Below the pieces are notes generated by a model. It saw only the letters and a list, made by a program, of their open reading frames with translations. It was not told the origin of the DNA and did not search any database. A stretch of 64,000 bases of DNA from Pelagomonas calceolata (taxonomy: Eukaryota; Sar; Pelagophyceae; Pelagomonadales; Pelagomonadaceae), in assembly GCA_918797485.1 (NCBI GenBank), contig CAKKNE010000004.1, positions 1,922,001 to 1,986,000 on the forward strand. The letters are read 5' to 3'. Shown one piece after another: positions 1 through 8,474 of the stretch (within the stretch, counting starts at the first letter, position 1; each line of letters begins with the position of its first letter). The position numbers and the translations under genes were made by a program.

Positions 1-2
1 AC

Positions 3-611
3 CCGGGGCTGACGCGCGAGGCCGACCGGCCGCTCGCGCAGCGCTACGCGCTCAAGGCGAACGTCTGGCTCGCGATCTTCGGCTGGGTGGGCAACTACTG
101 GTACACGCACTACTTCTACAGCGTCCTGGGCGCGGCCTACACCATGCCGGCGCACCGCGTCAACGGCGTGCCGTGGTGCATGTTCTTCGCGACGCACTTC
201 TACTTCTGCTTCTACCACGTCCTCTCGAACTGCGCGCTGCGGTTCATCGCGACGGGCTACGCCCCGGGGCCGCGGCGCGCGGCCCTCCGGGCCGCGGCGG
301 TGCTCGCGATGGCCTACTTCACGGCCTTCGCCGAGACGCTGACCATCTCGGGCTTCCCCTACTACACCTTCGCGGACCGGGGCCGGGCCTACACCGTCGG
401 CTCGGCCTTCTACGGCCTCTACTTCGTCGTGTCGTTCCCCGCGTTCCTCCTGGTGGACGAGGCCCCCGCGGGCGCGGTGGGGGCGCAGACGCACTCCCTC
501 GCGCGCGCGGCCGTCGAGGCGCTCGCCGCGGCCATGGCCGTCCTCCAGCTCCTGGACTTCGTCCGGCTCGCGCTCGGCATCCCGCTCGTGATCCGGAGCG
601 CGCCCGGCTAG
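3..611 (+). CDS. CPI1: Cycloeucalenol cycloisomerase (sterol biosynthesis), 5' end cut off by the window
   Basis: This enzyme opens the cyclopropane ring of cycloeucalenol to give obtusifoliol, a step of sterol synthesis via cycloartenol, in the ER membrane. The reading frame is open to the left edge, so the N-terminus lies outside. About 200 residues are visible. They hold family landmarks in the right order: a NYWYTHYFYSVLGA stretch, an FFATHFYFCFYHV helix with its histidines, the FAETLTISGFPYY segment, and YGLYFVVSFPAFLLVDE before a last hydrophobic helix. The overall pattern is a multi-pass membrane protein. The match to plant CPI1 is recalled from family knowledge and is strong over the whole visible length. 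A CPI1 homologue fits a photosynthetic eukaryote that makes sterols through cycloartenol. Confidence 0.9.
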   Translation, partial: PGLTREADRPLAQRYALKANVWLAIFGWVGNYWYTHYFYSVLGAAYTMPAHRVNGVPWCMFFATHFYFCFYHVLSNCALRFIATGYAPGPRRAALRAAAVLAMAYFTAFAETLTISGFPYYTFADRGRAYTVGSAFYGLYFVVSFPAFLLVDEAPAGAVGAQTHSLARAAVEALAAAMAVLQLLDFVRLALGIPLVIRSAPG

Positions 612-1124
612 GTCGTCGTAAAAGCACGTCGGGGCGACTCCTACGACGCATCGGGGGCGCGCCGTGGAGTGCGGCGGGAGGATGGACGTGGTCGGGAAAG
701 GGGCGGACCGGGCCGGCGGCTTCCGATGCGCACGCGGGCTCATAACGTTCACCGGTCCGGGGCGCTTCTCCGGGAGAGAAGCTAAGGCTAGCGACGGGGG
801 GGGGGGGGGGGGGGGGAGCGGGGCGCGCCGTGTAAAACCCGAACCCGAACCCGAACGTAAATCTCGCCGCACGCACGTTCGTGCGGGGTGGGGCTAAAAA
901 CCCGTCGTCGTCCCAACCGGTAGCGGCAATTAAATTTGGCAAACCCCGCTGCCCGCCGGCCCTGCATCGGCGGCCGGATCTTGGCGCGCATCGCCCCAGC
1001 GACATCCCCCTCTCCGGAGTTCTGGTCGCTCTGCGGCCGCGCGTGGGCTGCCCCCCCGAGTCTCGCTGCCGCGGTGGCCGCTCGGCGGCCTCCCGCGCCA
1101 CCAACCTGACCCCGGGTCGGAACG
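612..1124. other. Intergenic region with G21 run and CCGAAC repeats
   Basis: No gene is supported here. A run of 21 G lies at 796-816. It is followed at 838-856 by about three tandem copies of a six-base unit (CCGAAC) that directly continue a TAAAACCC motif. A further TAAAAACCCG lies at 894-904 and a GGGCTGCCC at 1045-1053, 72 bp before the next start codon. The region probably holds the IFT57 promoter and the 3' UTR of the sterol gene. Confidence 0.5.
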
Positions 1125-2408
1125 ATGCCCCCGGGCCTCGACGACGCGATGGAGGGGCGGGACGACGACGGCGCGCCGCCGGAGCGCCCGCGCGAGCGGC
1201 GTCGCGTCGCGGAGGACGCGACGCTCGCGCCCGGCCACGCGTACGTGGTCATGGAGAACGTCTACGACAAGCTCCAGCTCCTGGACTGCGCGGGCGGCTT
1301 CGCCCGGCCGCGCGACCAGAAGCCCATCACGCGCTGGGAGTTCGCGGCGCCGGGGCCGAACCCGTCGGTGCAGTTCGCGCTCTTCCTCGAGCTCTGCGGC
1401 TGGCTCGTGGAGCGCGCGACGGGCGACGGTAAAGCGTTTGCCGTGGACAAGTTCGACGACCCGACGACGGCGACCAATAAACTCATGCTCGCGCTGCGGA
1501 AGCTCGAGTTCGGCGCCGACTTCCCGCCGCAGCAGCTCAAGCGGGCGCACGGCGACGCGTGCGTCGGCGTGCTCGACTTTTTGACGGGAAAGGCCGTCGC
1601 GCGGCACTTCGTCTGGCAGCGGCCGGAGTACGACGACGCGGGCGAGGAGGAGCTGCCCGTGGACGAGGACGCGGACGTCGGCGACGCGATCGAGGACGAT
1701 ATTGAAGCCTGCGAGGACGACGAGGCCCTCTTCGTCGAGGCGCCGGCCGACGAGCCCGAGGTCTCCGAGGAGCGCGCGGCGCAGCGCGAGATCCTGAAGA
1801 GCAACGTTGACCGCGTGGCCTGGAAGACGGAGCTCGAGCGCGTCGGCCCGCGGCTCCGCCTCGCGCAGCGGCGCGCGGCGGGCAAGGAGTGGCGCGCGCA
1901 CGTCGACCTCACGCGCGCGTCGGCCGGCGTCATCCGGTCGACGTTCCCGCCGACGCGCGCGCAGCTCGACGACCTCGGCCGCGCCGCGGCGGACGCCTCG
2001 GACACGCTCCGCTCGAAGGAGAACTACATCAACTCGAAGTTCGACCGCGAGAAGGCGGCGTACGCGCGGCTCCGCGAGGAGCTCGACGCGCTGGCCAAGC
2101 GCTCGGGCGCCTCCGAGGAGCGCGTCGCGGCGCTCTCGGGCGAGCTCGCGGGCATCACGGACCAGCTCGACGAGGCCAAGGGCGCCATGGCCGACCGCGG
2201 CAACTCGATGACGGACACGTCGCCCCTCGTCAAGATCAAGCAGGCCCTCAAGGCGATCCGCCAGGAGTGCGTCGACTTCGACCTCCAGATCGGCGTCGCC
2301 GGCCACGCGCTCATGCAGCAGAAGCTCAAGCGCGGCGCCCCCACCAAGGACGAGCCCGCGGCCAAGGCCGCCGGCGACTTCGACGACTCGGACCTCGACT
2401 CGGTGTGA
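1125..2408 (+). CDS. IFT57: Intraflagellar transport protein IFT57 (IFT-B complex)
   Basis: IFT57 is a peripheral subunit of the IFT-B train that carries cargo along the flagellar axoneme. The 427-residue protein has the family layout. The N-terminal globular (calponin-homology-like) part, about residues 35-170, contains ENVYDKLQLLD, a WLVERAT helix and LRKLEFGADFPPQQLK. An acidic linker follows at about 170-225, then a long coiled coil. The C-terminus carries the diagnostic GNSMTDTSPLVKIKQALK followed by a KLK end. A second ATG lies eight codons downstream and either could be used. The length matches other IFT57 proteins and no break is seen, so the gene looks functional. Intact IFT implies that this lineage builds a flagellum at some stage. 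Confidence 0.95.
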   Translation: MPPGLDDAMEGRDDDGAPPERPRERRRVAEDATLAPGHAYVVMENVYDKLQLLDCAGGFARPRDQKPITRWEFAAPGPNPSVQFALFLELCGWLVERATGDGKAFAVDKFDDPTTATNKLMLALRKLEFGADFPPQQLKRAHGDACVGVLDFLTGKAVARHFVWQRPEYDDAGEEELPVDEDADVGDAIEDDIEACEDDEALFVEAPADEPEVSEERAAQREILKSNVDRVAWKTELERVGPRLRLAQRRAAGKEWRAHVDLTRASAGVIRSTFPPTRAQLDDLGRAAADASDTLRSKENYINSKFDREKAAYARLREELDALAKRSGASEERVAALSGELAGITDQLDEAKGAMADRGNSMTDTSPLVKIKQALKAIRQECVDFDLQIGVAGHALMQQKLKRGAPTKDEPAAKAAGDFDDSDLDSV

Positions 2409-2819
2409 GCCGGCGCCCCTAGCCAGGTCTAATTGCGTTTGGGACCAAGGTCATCCGGTTTACGCGAAAAAAACGCACACCAGGAGATCCCGCATACGTA
2501 AAAAACGGCGGAATAAAGGAGGCATGGCTCCTCCGGAAGCCGGCGCAGGTGTCAGCTAGGCTAGCGGCGGCGCCCGCCGCCCGGCCCGTTTTAACTTTTA
2601 AGACACTAGCTCGCGATCAAAATGCCGCAGAATAAGTCCGCCGCTCACCGGCCACCATTGTAATAGCCATATTATTTATTTAGTTGTTTTGGTGGTACTC
2701 GTCGTCACGCGACACAAGGGGGGCTAGTAGGACTCTAGTGGGGTCATACGACAAGGGCGCGCGCGACGTCTCGCGCAACGGGAGCGGGTTCTCAAAAAGG
2801 CGCGACATCTTGCGCGACG
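2409..2819. other. Convergent intergenic region with half palindrome
   Basis: This gap lies between two converging stop codons and has no coding signal. At 2598-2610 there is one half (TTAAGACACTAGC) of the palindromic motif that recurs in the window, here without its second arm. Its AT content is higher than that of the flanking genes. It most likely holds the two 3' UTRs. Confidence 0.4.
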
Positions 2820-3281
2820 CTAGATGAGCCCCATGCCGTTCTCGCGGACGTAGGAGGCCGCCACGACGTCCGACGTGCGCACGGTGATCTCGACCCTGGT
2901 CACGTGCACGGGCGGCAGGCCCGGCAGCTCGCGGATCTTGGCGAGGAGCCCGTCGCAGATGAACTGGGCGACGATCTCGGCCGTCGCGTTGCGGCCTGCG
3001 CGCGGGAACGAGGTGAGGGGGCGCCAATTCGTTCGAGACGCGGGGCGCCGGCCGGCGAACGGCCGGAGCCGGTCGAGGTCCGCGTTCTGGAGCGGCGCGA
3101 GCGTCGCGCCCAGCGCCAGCTGCACGGCCACGAAGTCGATGAGCAGGCCGTCGGGGCCCAGCTCGGGACCGCTGAGCTTCGCGTCAACCAGGGCGGTGAC
3201 TCCCGTGCGGAAGAGCGGCGCGTTGCCCAGCTTGAGCGAGAGCGCGTAGGCACAGCGGTCCTTCACTGTTATGGAGTACAT
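2820..3281 (-). CDS. 6-pyruvoyl-tetrahydropterin synthase (PTPS/QueD)-fold protein lacking zinc ligands
   Basis: The start chosen is the ATG giving MYSITVKDRCAY; an upstream frame extends to 3326. The 153-residue protein has the T-fold pattern of the PTPS/QueD family. It shows LSGPELGPDGLLIDF in place of the usual LDxxGMVxDF strand, a LDRLRPF turn, the NATAEIVAQFI helix matching NPTAENIAxxI, and a closing VTRVEITVRTSD strand. The three zinc-binding histidines of the family (one in FxAAH, two in HGH) and the DH of LDHxxLN are absent, and no catalytic cysteine is in place. It is therefore likely a non-catalytic relative, or the N-terminal half has diverged beyond recognition. Family assignment is moderate. 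Confidence 0.6.
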   Translation of the reverse strand: MYSITVKDRCAYALSLKLGNAPLFRTGVTALVDAKLSGPELGPDGLLIDFVAVQLALGATLAPLQNADLDRLRPFAGRRPASRTNWRPLTSFPRAGRNATAEIVAQFICDGLLAKIRELPGLPPVHVTRVEITVRTSDVVAASYVRENGMGLI

Positions 3282-3815
3282 GGAGCCCCCGGCCCAGCGC
3301 CGGCGGGCGGGCGGGCTGCGTAGCAATGGTTTCGCGACGACGGCCTAGCTGGCCATCTCAACTTGACGTTGCCGGAGGCGTCCTCGGTATCCCGTCGGCG
3401 GCGACTGGAGCCGTGGCGCGCGCGAGCTGGGTCTGGTCTCGCCGCCGGCCCGCCGCTCTGCTGCGCGCGCGCGCCGCCCGCGGAGATCGGTGACTGGCTA
3501 AGTTGAGTCCTTGACACTTTTGACGCCAAACGCACGTGTGGAGCAAAAGTTTTCGTCCATGATGGGGTTGGGAGGGCCCCTTCGTTCCAGAGGCCTACCG
3601 GACGTCTAGGCGTCTGTTGCTGGGGGTATCGAGCCCATTTGCGAGCTTGTAGGCGGCGACGTGGGACTGAGGACATCGCGGGGCCTTCCCCGAGGCGTCG
3701 AAGCCATCGCGACGCGTCGGTAACCCGCTCTAGAGCCTTAGTTCAGTGTAAGATCATTCACGCTCGTATTGGCGCCGCACAAAAAGCCTCGAGCTCGGGC
3801 TTGCGGTGCTAGCTG
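3282..3815. other. Divergent promoter region
   Basis: The gap separates a minus-strand and a plus-strand gene. I see no convincing coding sequence; reading frames here lack any recognisable protein pattern. It should contain both promoters. It has no copy of the recurring palindrome. Confidence 0.4.
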
Positions 3816-5586
3816 ATGAAGAAGTTCCAGCCGCTGCGGAAACCGTCGCGGCCGCGGCCCGCGCCGCGGCCGACGAAGCCTCTCCAGTCCATGTTCATAC
3901 AGAACCCCCGGCGGTTCGATTCGCCGGAGCCGACGCAGCTCCACGATACGCTGGTCGAGGCGCGGCCGGCGCCGCAGCCGGTAGCGCCGCCGTCCGAGGC
4001 CCGGGCGCCGCCCGTCCGCGCGCCACCGCCGTCCGCCGGCGACAGCGACGGCGAGGACGCCGCCGAGGCGCCGGCTCGCGCGCCGCCGCGGCCGGCGGTC
4101 CCGCCGTCCGCCGGCGACACGAGCGACGACGACGAATGGGACGAGACGGAGCCCCCGGCGGCCGCGCCGCCGGCCCGCGCGCCGCCGGCCCGCGCACCGC
4201 CGCCGCCGCCGCCGTCCCCGTCGTCGAGCGAAAGCGAAAGCGAAAGCGACAGCGACAGCGACGACGAGGCCCCCGCCGCGGCCGCGCCGCCGCCCGCGGC
4301 CCGCGCGTCGCGGCCGCGGCCGCCGCCGTCCCCCTCGTCGTCGTCGAGCGGCGAGAGCGACGACGAGGGCCCCGCCGCGCCGCCGCCGGCCCGGGCGCCG
4401 TCCCCTTCGCCGTCGTCGTCGTGGGATAGCAGCGACGACGACGACGACGACGACGCGGCGGTGGTGGCGACGCCGGTGGCGCGCGGACTCGGCGCGGCGG
4501 CGTGCCCGCGGATGCCTCGCGTCGGCGACTTCCTGGCGCACCGGCACAACGACGACGCGCCGCTCGAGGCCGAGAAGGTGCTGGGGCGGGTGACGCGGGT
4601 CCAGGTCCGGGGCCAGACCGCGGACATCAGGTGCGCCTGGTTCAACTGCGACGAGGCGACGGGCCACCTCGAGGTCCGGCGGCGGTCCTTCGGCGCGCGC
4701 TGGCGCTTCGCCTCGGTGGGCGAGGCCGCGCGCGAGGCGGCGCGCGCGGCCGAGGCGTGTGACGCGGCCAAGGCGCTCGCCCTCGAGGACGTGGTCTGCC
4801 AGGTCTGCGGGTCGGGCGACGACGAGGCGCAGCTCGTGCTCTGCGACGACTGCGACGCGGGCGCGGCGCACACGTACTGCCTCGAGCTCGGCGCCGTGCC
4901 GGACGCGTGGCGCTGCGACGCGTGCGCGCGGCCCGCGGCGCCGAAGCGGCGGCCGGCGCCGAAGAAGAAGCGCGCGCGGCCGGCGCCGGCGGACGACGAC
5001 GCCGACCTCGTGTGCGCGCCGAAGCGGCGGCCGCCCGTCGCGGCCGACGCCGCGCGGGCGAAGACGATGCCGCGCTGGCCCGTCGTCGGCGACCGGCTCC
5101 TCCAGCGGCACAACGACGTCGACCCGCTCGAGGCCGAGCACGTCCGCGCCCGCGTCTCGGATTTCAGGCCCCACCCCCCGAAGGATACGAGTCTCCGTCA
5201 CGTCCCCGCAGGTGCTCTGCGTGGTCAAGAAGGTGCCCCCGAGCGGCGCCGCGGCGAAGAAGCGCGACTTCGACGTGGCGTTCGAGAACTGCGAGCGGAA
5301 GCGCGGCACGCTGTGCCTCGCGGCGGCGGCGTACGCGGTGAACTGGCGCTTCGCGACGGAGGCGGACGTCGAGCGGCAGCTCGGCGCGCTGGTGGACGAG
5401 GCGTGCGGCGTGTGCGGCCGCCGCGACGACGAGGCGTCCCTGGTCCTCTGTGACGGCTGCGAGGCCGGCGCGGCGCACACGTACTGCCTCGGCCTCGACG
5501 GGGTGCCCGAGGGCGACTGGTTCTGCGCAGCGTGCGCGTCCCAGCGCGGCTCGACGGGCACGCGCAAGACCTCCGTGTCCGTGTAA
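3816..5586 (+). CDS. Nuclear protein with two tandem module-plus-PHD-finger units, one intron
   Basis: The protein is predicted from exons 3816-5153 and 5212-5586 (570 residues). Residues 1 to about 225 are an A/P/S/D/E-rich disordered tail. Two copies of a roughly 130-residue unit follow. Each starts with VGDxLxxRHNDxxPLEAE, contains a WRFA segment and ends in a PHD finger (CxVCG, DDEAxLVLCDxC, GAAHTYCL, then VPxxxWxCxAC). PHD fingers usually read histone H3 tails, so a chromatin role is inferred. A basic KKKRARP stretch between the units could be a nuclear signal. The first part of the module resembles no family I can name; a small chromatin-binding barrel is possible. The second unit is completed only after a change of frame that the 58-nt intron explains exactly. 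Confidence 0.8.
5154..5211 (+). other. Spliceosomal intron, 58 nt, phase 0
   Basis: The intron begins GTCTCGG and ends CCCCGCAG. Removing it joins HVRAR to VLCVVKK in frame and restores the second PHD module, whose two halves otherwise lie in different frames. No direct repeat flanks it. It is inferred from protein continuity and the GT-AG rule. Confidence 0.75.
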
Positions 5587-5599
5587 GTCGAGCGCTGCA

Positions 5600-5690
5600 A
5601 TCACCATTCTATTGTTACGGTGCACTAGTGGCGGATGCCCGGAACTCCATTGTTACGGTGCTAGGACTAGTGGGCGGAGCCCCTGCCCAG
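5600..5690. repeat. Imperfect direct repeat containing GTTACGGTGC
   Basis: Two units about 45 bp apart share CCATT-(CTA)-TTGTTACGGTGC, then ACTAGTGG, then CGGA and a G/C-rich tail. A related CGTTACGGTGCGAGGACTCG string lies near 51890. The repeat starts just after the PHD gene stop codon. Confidence 0.5.
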
Positions 5691-5793
5691 GGCTGGGGGG
5701 GAGACACCGCGCGTCGCCGATTCATCGGCGGCGGGCGCGGGCCGCTTCTTTCATAACAGCGTACCTCCCTCTAAGCAGAGCCACACTGTCCGG

Positions 5794-5815
5794 GCTAGCG
5801 GTGTGAGACACTAGC
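5794..5815 (-). promoter_or_regulatory. Palindromic promoter-proximal motif, copy 2
   Basis: On the minus strand it reads GCTAGTGTCTCACA then CCGCTAGC. It lies 222 bp upstream of the PTH2 start codon. Confidence 0.5.
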
Positions 5816-6036
5816 CAGACGAGCCCTGGCACTTTTGTAGTTGTCAAGCAAGGGATCCTCGGCAACAAGGCACGTGGCACTTTTGGGCGCCGCCTTGGCA
5901 TGCAGGAGGTAAGAAATTGAGACCTGCAAATACCTTGACCCATTCGGCATTTCTGCGCTGGCTACTGGCAGGCCATCGCTGTACCCATCGTTAATAACTG
6001 TGCGAGCTCGTTGATTTGCGAGGCACCGTAGGAGCC

Positions 6037-6630
6037 ATGGCCCAGCCGGCGGGCGAGAAGCTCGGCTTCGGCTACTTCGCGGGCCTCCTCGGCGGCGTCG
6101 CGGCCGTCGGCTTCGCCGCCGGCGTCGCGGCCGTCCTGGTCTGCCAGCGCGCCGCGCGGCGCGTCCCGAAGGCGCTCGACTCGGACGACGACGCGTCGGA
6201 CGACGAGGAGGGCGCGCCGCTCGTGGCGGGGGCCCGCTGGGGCCTGCGCGACGCGCCGTACAAGATGCTGCTCTGCATCAACTGCGACCTGCGCGACGAG
6301 GCCGGCAACCGGACGAAGATGAAGCCCGGCAAGGCCGCGGCGCAGTGCTGCCACGCGGTGCTGGGCTGCTACCGGCGCGCGCAGCGCCGGGCGCCGGCGG
6401 CGCTCCGCTGGTGGGCCGCGACGGGCCAGGCCAAGGTCTGCGTCAAGGTGCCCGCCGAGGCGGAGCTGCTCGAGCTGCGCGCGCGGCTCGCGGCGGCGGG
6501 CGTCGTGTCGTACCTCGTCGAGGACGCGGGCCGGACGCAGGTCGCGCCCGGATCGCGGACCGTGCTCGCCGTCGGGCCCGCGCCCGTCCGCGTGCTGGAC
6601 CCGCTCACGAGGCACCTCAAGCTCTACTAA
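6037..6630 (+). CDS. PTH2: Peptidyl-tRNA hydrolase 2 (PTH2/Bit1), membrane-anchored
   Basis: PTH2 releases tRNA from peptidyl-tRNA dropped by ribosomes. The 197-residue protein has an N-terminal hydrophobic segment (about residues 9-32), a short acidic linker, and then the complete PTH2 domain. Seen in order are KMLLCINCDL, KPGKAAAQCCHAVLG with the catalytic-region lysine and histidine, GQAKVCVKVP, EDAGRTQVAPGSRTVLAVGP and the terminal GHLKLY-like RHLKLY. The N-terminal anchor matches the mitochondrial outer-membrane type of PTH2. The start is the first ATG in frame. The recurring palindrome lies 222 bp upstream. Confidence 0.95.
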   Translation: MAQPAGEKLGFGYFAGLLGGVAAVGFAAGVAAVLVCQRAARRVPKALDSDDDASDDEEGAPLVAGARWGLRDAPYKMLLCINCDLRDEAGNRTKMKPGKAAAQCCHAVLGCYRRAQRRAPAALRWWAATGQAKVCVKVPAEAELLELRARLAAAGVVSYLVEDAGRTQVAPGSRTVLAVGPAPVRVLDPLTRHLKLY

Positions 6631-6642
6631 CTTCCTAGCGAG

Positions 6643-6665
6643 ATAGTGTCTTACAGGCCGCTAGC
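6643..6665 (+). promoter_or_regulatory. Palindromic promoter-proximal motif, copy 3
   Basis: ATAGTGTCTTACAGG then CCGCTAGC. It lies 12 bp after the PTH2 stop codon and 203 bp before the next start codon. Confidence 0.5.
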
Positions 6666-6717
6666 CCACGCGGGATTTCCTAAGCGCGGGAGACTTCCTC
6701 TAAATCCGAAGCCAAAA

Positions 6718-6729
6718 AAAACGGGTTTT
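6718..6729 (-). promoter_or_regulatory. AAAACCCGTTTT motif
   Basis: The plus strand reads AAAACGGGTTTT. It lies 139 bp upstream of the next start codon; other copies lie upstream of several genes in this window. Confidence 0.35.
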
Positions 6730-6867
6730 CCTTTATAGTCTATTTTATTTATTTCAGCATTTAGCCCATCGTCGATCCGGGCGCTTGGGGCAGTAAACGT
6801 AGAGAGCTGCGACGGACAGCTCGTGCGTGCTGGCGTAAAATACTCGCACCGGACGCGAGCAGCCACG

Positions 6868-8428
6868 ATGGACAGCGACTTCTTCATCCCCGGCGGCCTC
6901 TTCGAGGACGACGAGTCGATGCAGAGCATGTCGGGCATCAACCCCGGGGCCCGGGAGTTCCGGCCCACGGAGCCCGAGCCGCGCGCGCGGCGCGCGCAGT
7001 CGGCCGACGCGCCGCCGCCGGCCTTCGCCGGCGGCGGGCTGCTGAGCCCGAGCCAGCTCGGCGCGGCGGCCGCCGCGCCGCGCGGCGCGGGCCCGCCGGG
7101 CCTCGACCCGCGGCGGCCGCGCCTGGGGTCGGCGTCCGGGGCCCCCGGCGCCGGCCTCGGCGACCGCGGCGACGCGTGGCGGCACCACAACGAGCGCATG
7201 ACGACGGCGGCGGCGGCCGCCGCCGCCGCGCTGCGCGCGCTCGCGGAGGAGGACGCCAAGGGCCGCGCGCTCGCGACGTCGTCGGCGGCGTCGTGGGACG
7301 CGGCCCCGGCGGCGGGGTCGGCGCCGGCGGCGCCGGCGCCGGGCCTCGAGGCGCGCCGCGACCGGCGGCCCGGGCCGCCCGCGCGGCCGGCCGCCCCGCC
7401 GCCGCCGCCGTCGCCGCCGCGCGCGCCGGCCGCGCCGGCGGCGGCCGCGCCGCCGCCGCATGTCGTCCCGTCGCCGCCGCCGCCGCCGTCGTTCCGCGCG
7501 CGCGCGCGCGCCGCCGCCGCGCCGCGGCCGCGGCCCCTCGTCCTCGACGCCGTCGACGCCGTCGACGCCGTCGACGCCGGCGCCGGCGCGCCGGGCGACG
7601 CCGGCGAGCGCCGCGCCGCGCCGCGTGCCGGCGCCCGCGCCCCGCGCGCCGCGGCCCGCGCCGCGCGCGGCGCCCGCGCGGCCGGCGCGCCCGCCGTCGC
7701 CGCCGCCGCGCGCCCTGGCGGCGCCGCCGGGCCTCCACCTCGACGCGGCGCGGCGCGTGCGCGAGCCGTCGCCGTCGCGCGCGCCGCCGGCGCCGCCGGC
7801 GCCGGCGCCGCCGCCGCGGTGGCTCGTCGCGGCGGGGCGCGCGGCGGCGGCCGCGCGCGACCCGCGCGCGCTCGCCGCCCGCGCGTGGGCCTGCGTCGTC
7901 GCCGTGCACGCGGCGGCGCTCGCCGAGGCGCGGGGCGCGCCCGCCACGGGCCTCCGGCTGCTGGCGCCCTTCCTCATCTGGGGCGCGGACCGCGCGGTCC
8001 TGGTCGAGGCCGGGCCGTACTGGGCGCCGGCGGCGCTCTGGGCGGCGCTTGTCTTCGGCGACCTCGACCGCCGCGGCGCGGAGAAGGACCGGGCGCGGCG
8101 GCGGCGGCGGCGCGTCCCCGGCGCGCGGCCGGCCGAGCCCGGCGCGGACGCGGCGCGGCTGCCCTACCCCCTGGCGGCGGCCGCGCGGCTGGTCGCGCCG
8201 GCCGCGCTCTTCGTCGCGGCCGCCGGCGCGCGCTGCGCGCTCCTCCAGCTCGACGCGAACGAGGCGCTGGTGCTGGCCTACGCGCTCGTGCTCGCGCGGC
8301 GCCGCCCCCCCCGGGCGGCGCCCTACGTGGCCTGGGCGCTCCACGTCCTTGCGCGCGGCGCTTTTGGTCCGTCGCGCGCGCTGGCCTGGGCGCAGGCCGT
8401 CAGCGCGCTCGCGACCCTGCGCGACTAA
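6868..8428 (+). CDS. Unknown multi-pass membrane protein with long disordered N-terminus; frame change inside
   Basis: I do not recognise the family. The start MDSDFFIPGGLFEDDES reads in one frame through an A/P-rich disordered region. The C-terminal 200 residues, with about four hydrophobic segments (for example TGLRLLAPFLIWGADRAV, then ALWAALVFGDL, then ALVLAYALVLARR), lie in another frame ending at the stop given. The switch falls somewhere in 7280-7560. Two explanations fit: a slippage or sequencing indel in the CG dinucleotide run at 7495-7510, or a short intron ending at the AG at 7349-7350, since several GT donors at 7278-7317 would give the right phase. The extreme GC content makes both frames open, so composition does not settle it. 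Confidence 0.5.
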
Positions 8429-8474
8429 CCTAGAAGCCTCCGGGTAAGTTTCCTGGGCGGGACTTGACAATTTA

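Noticed and set aside
838-856. CCGAAC repeats as an interstitial telomere
   Set aside because: The unit is not the TTTAGGG type expected and only about three copies are present.
3005-3048. A 44-nt GTCTCG to CGCGCAG intron inside the PTPS-like gene
   Set aside because: The ends look right, but removal would break the frame that joins two recognisable parts of the domain.
3738-5600. A 620-codon open frame on the minus strand opposite the PHD gene
   Set aside because: It is rich in R, A and V without any domain pattern. It mirrors the coding frame of the plus-strand gene, as expected from GC-rich third codon positions.
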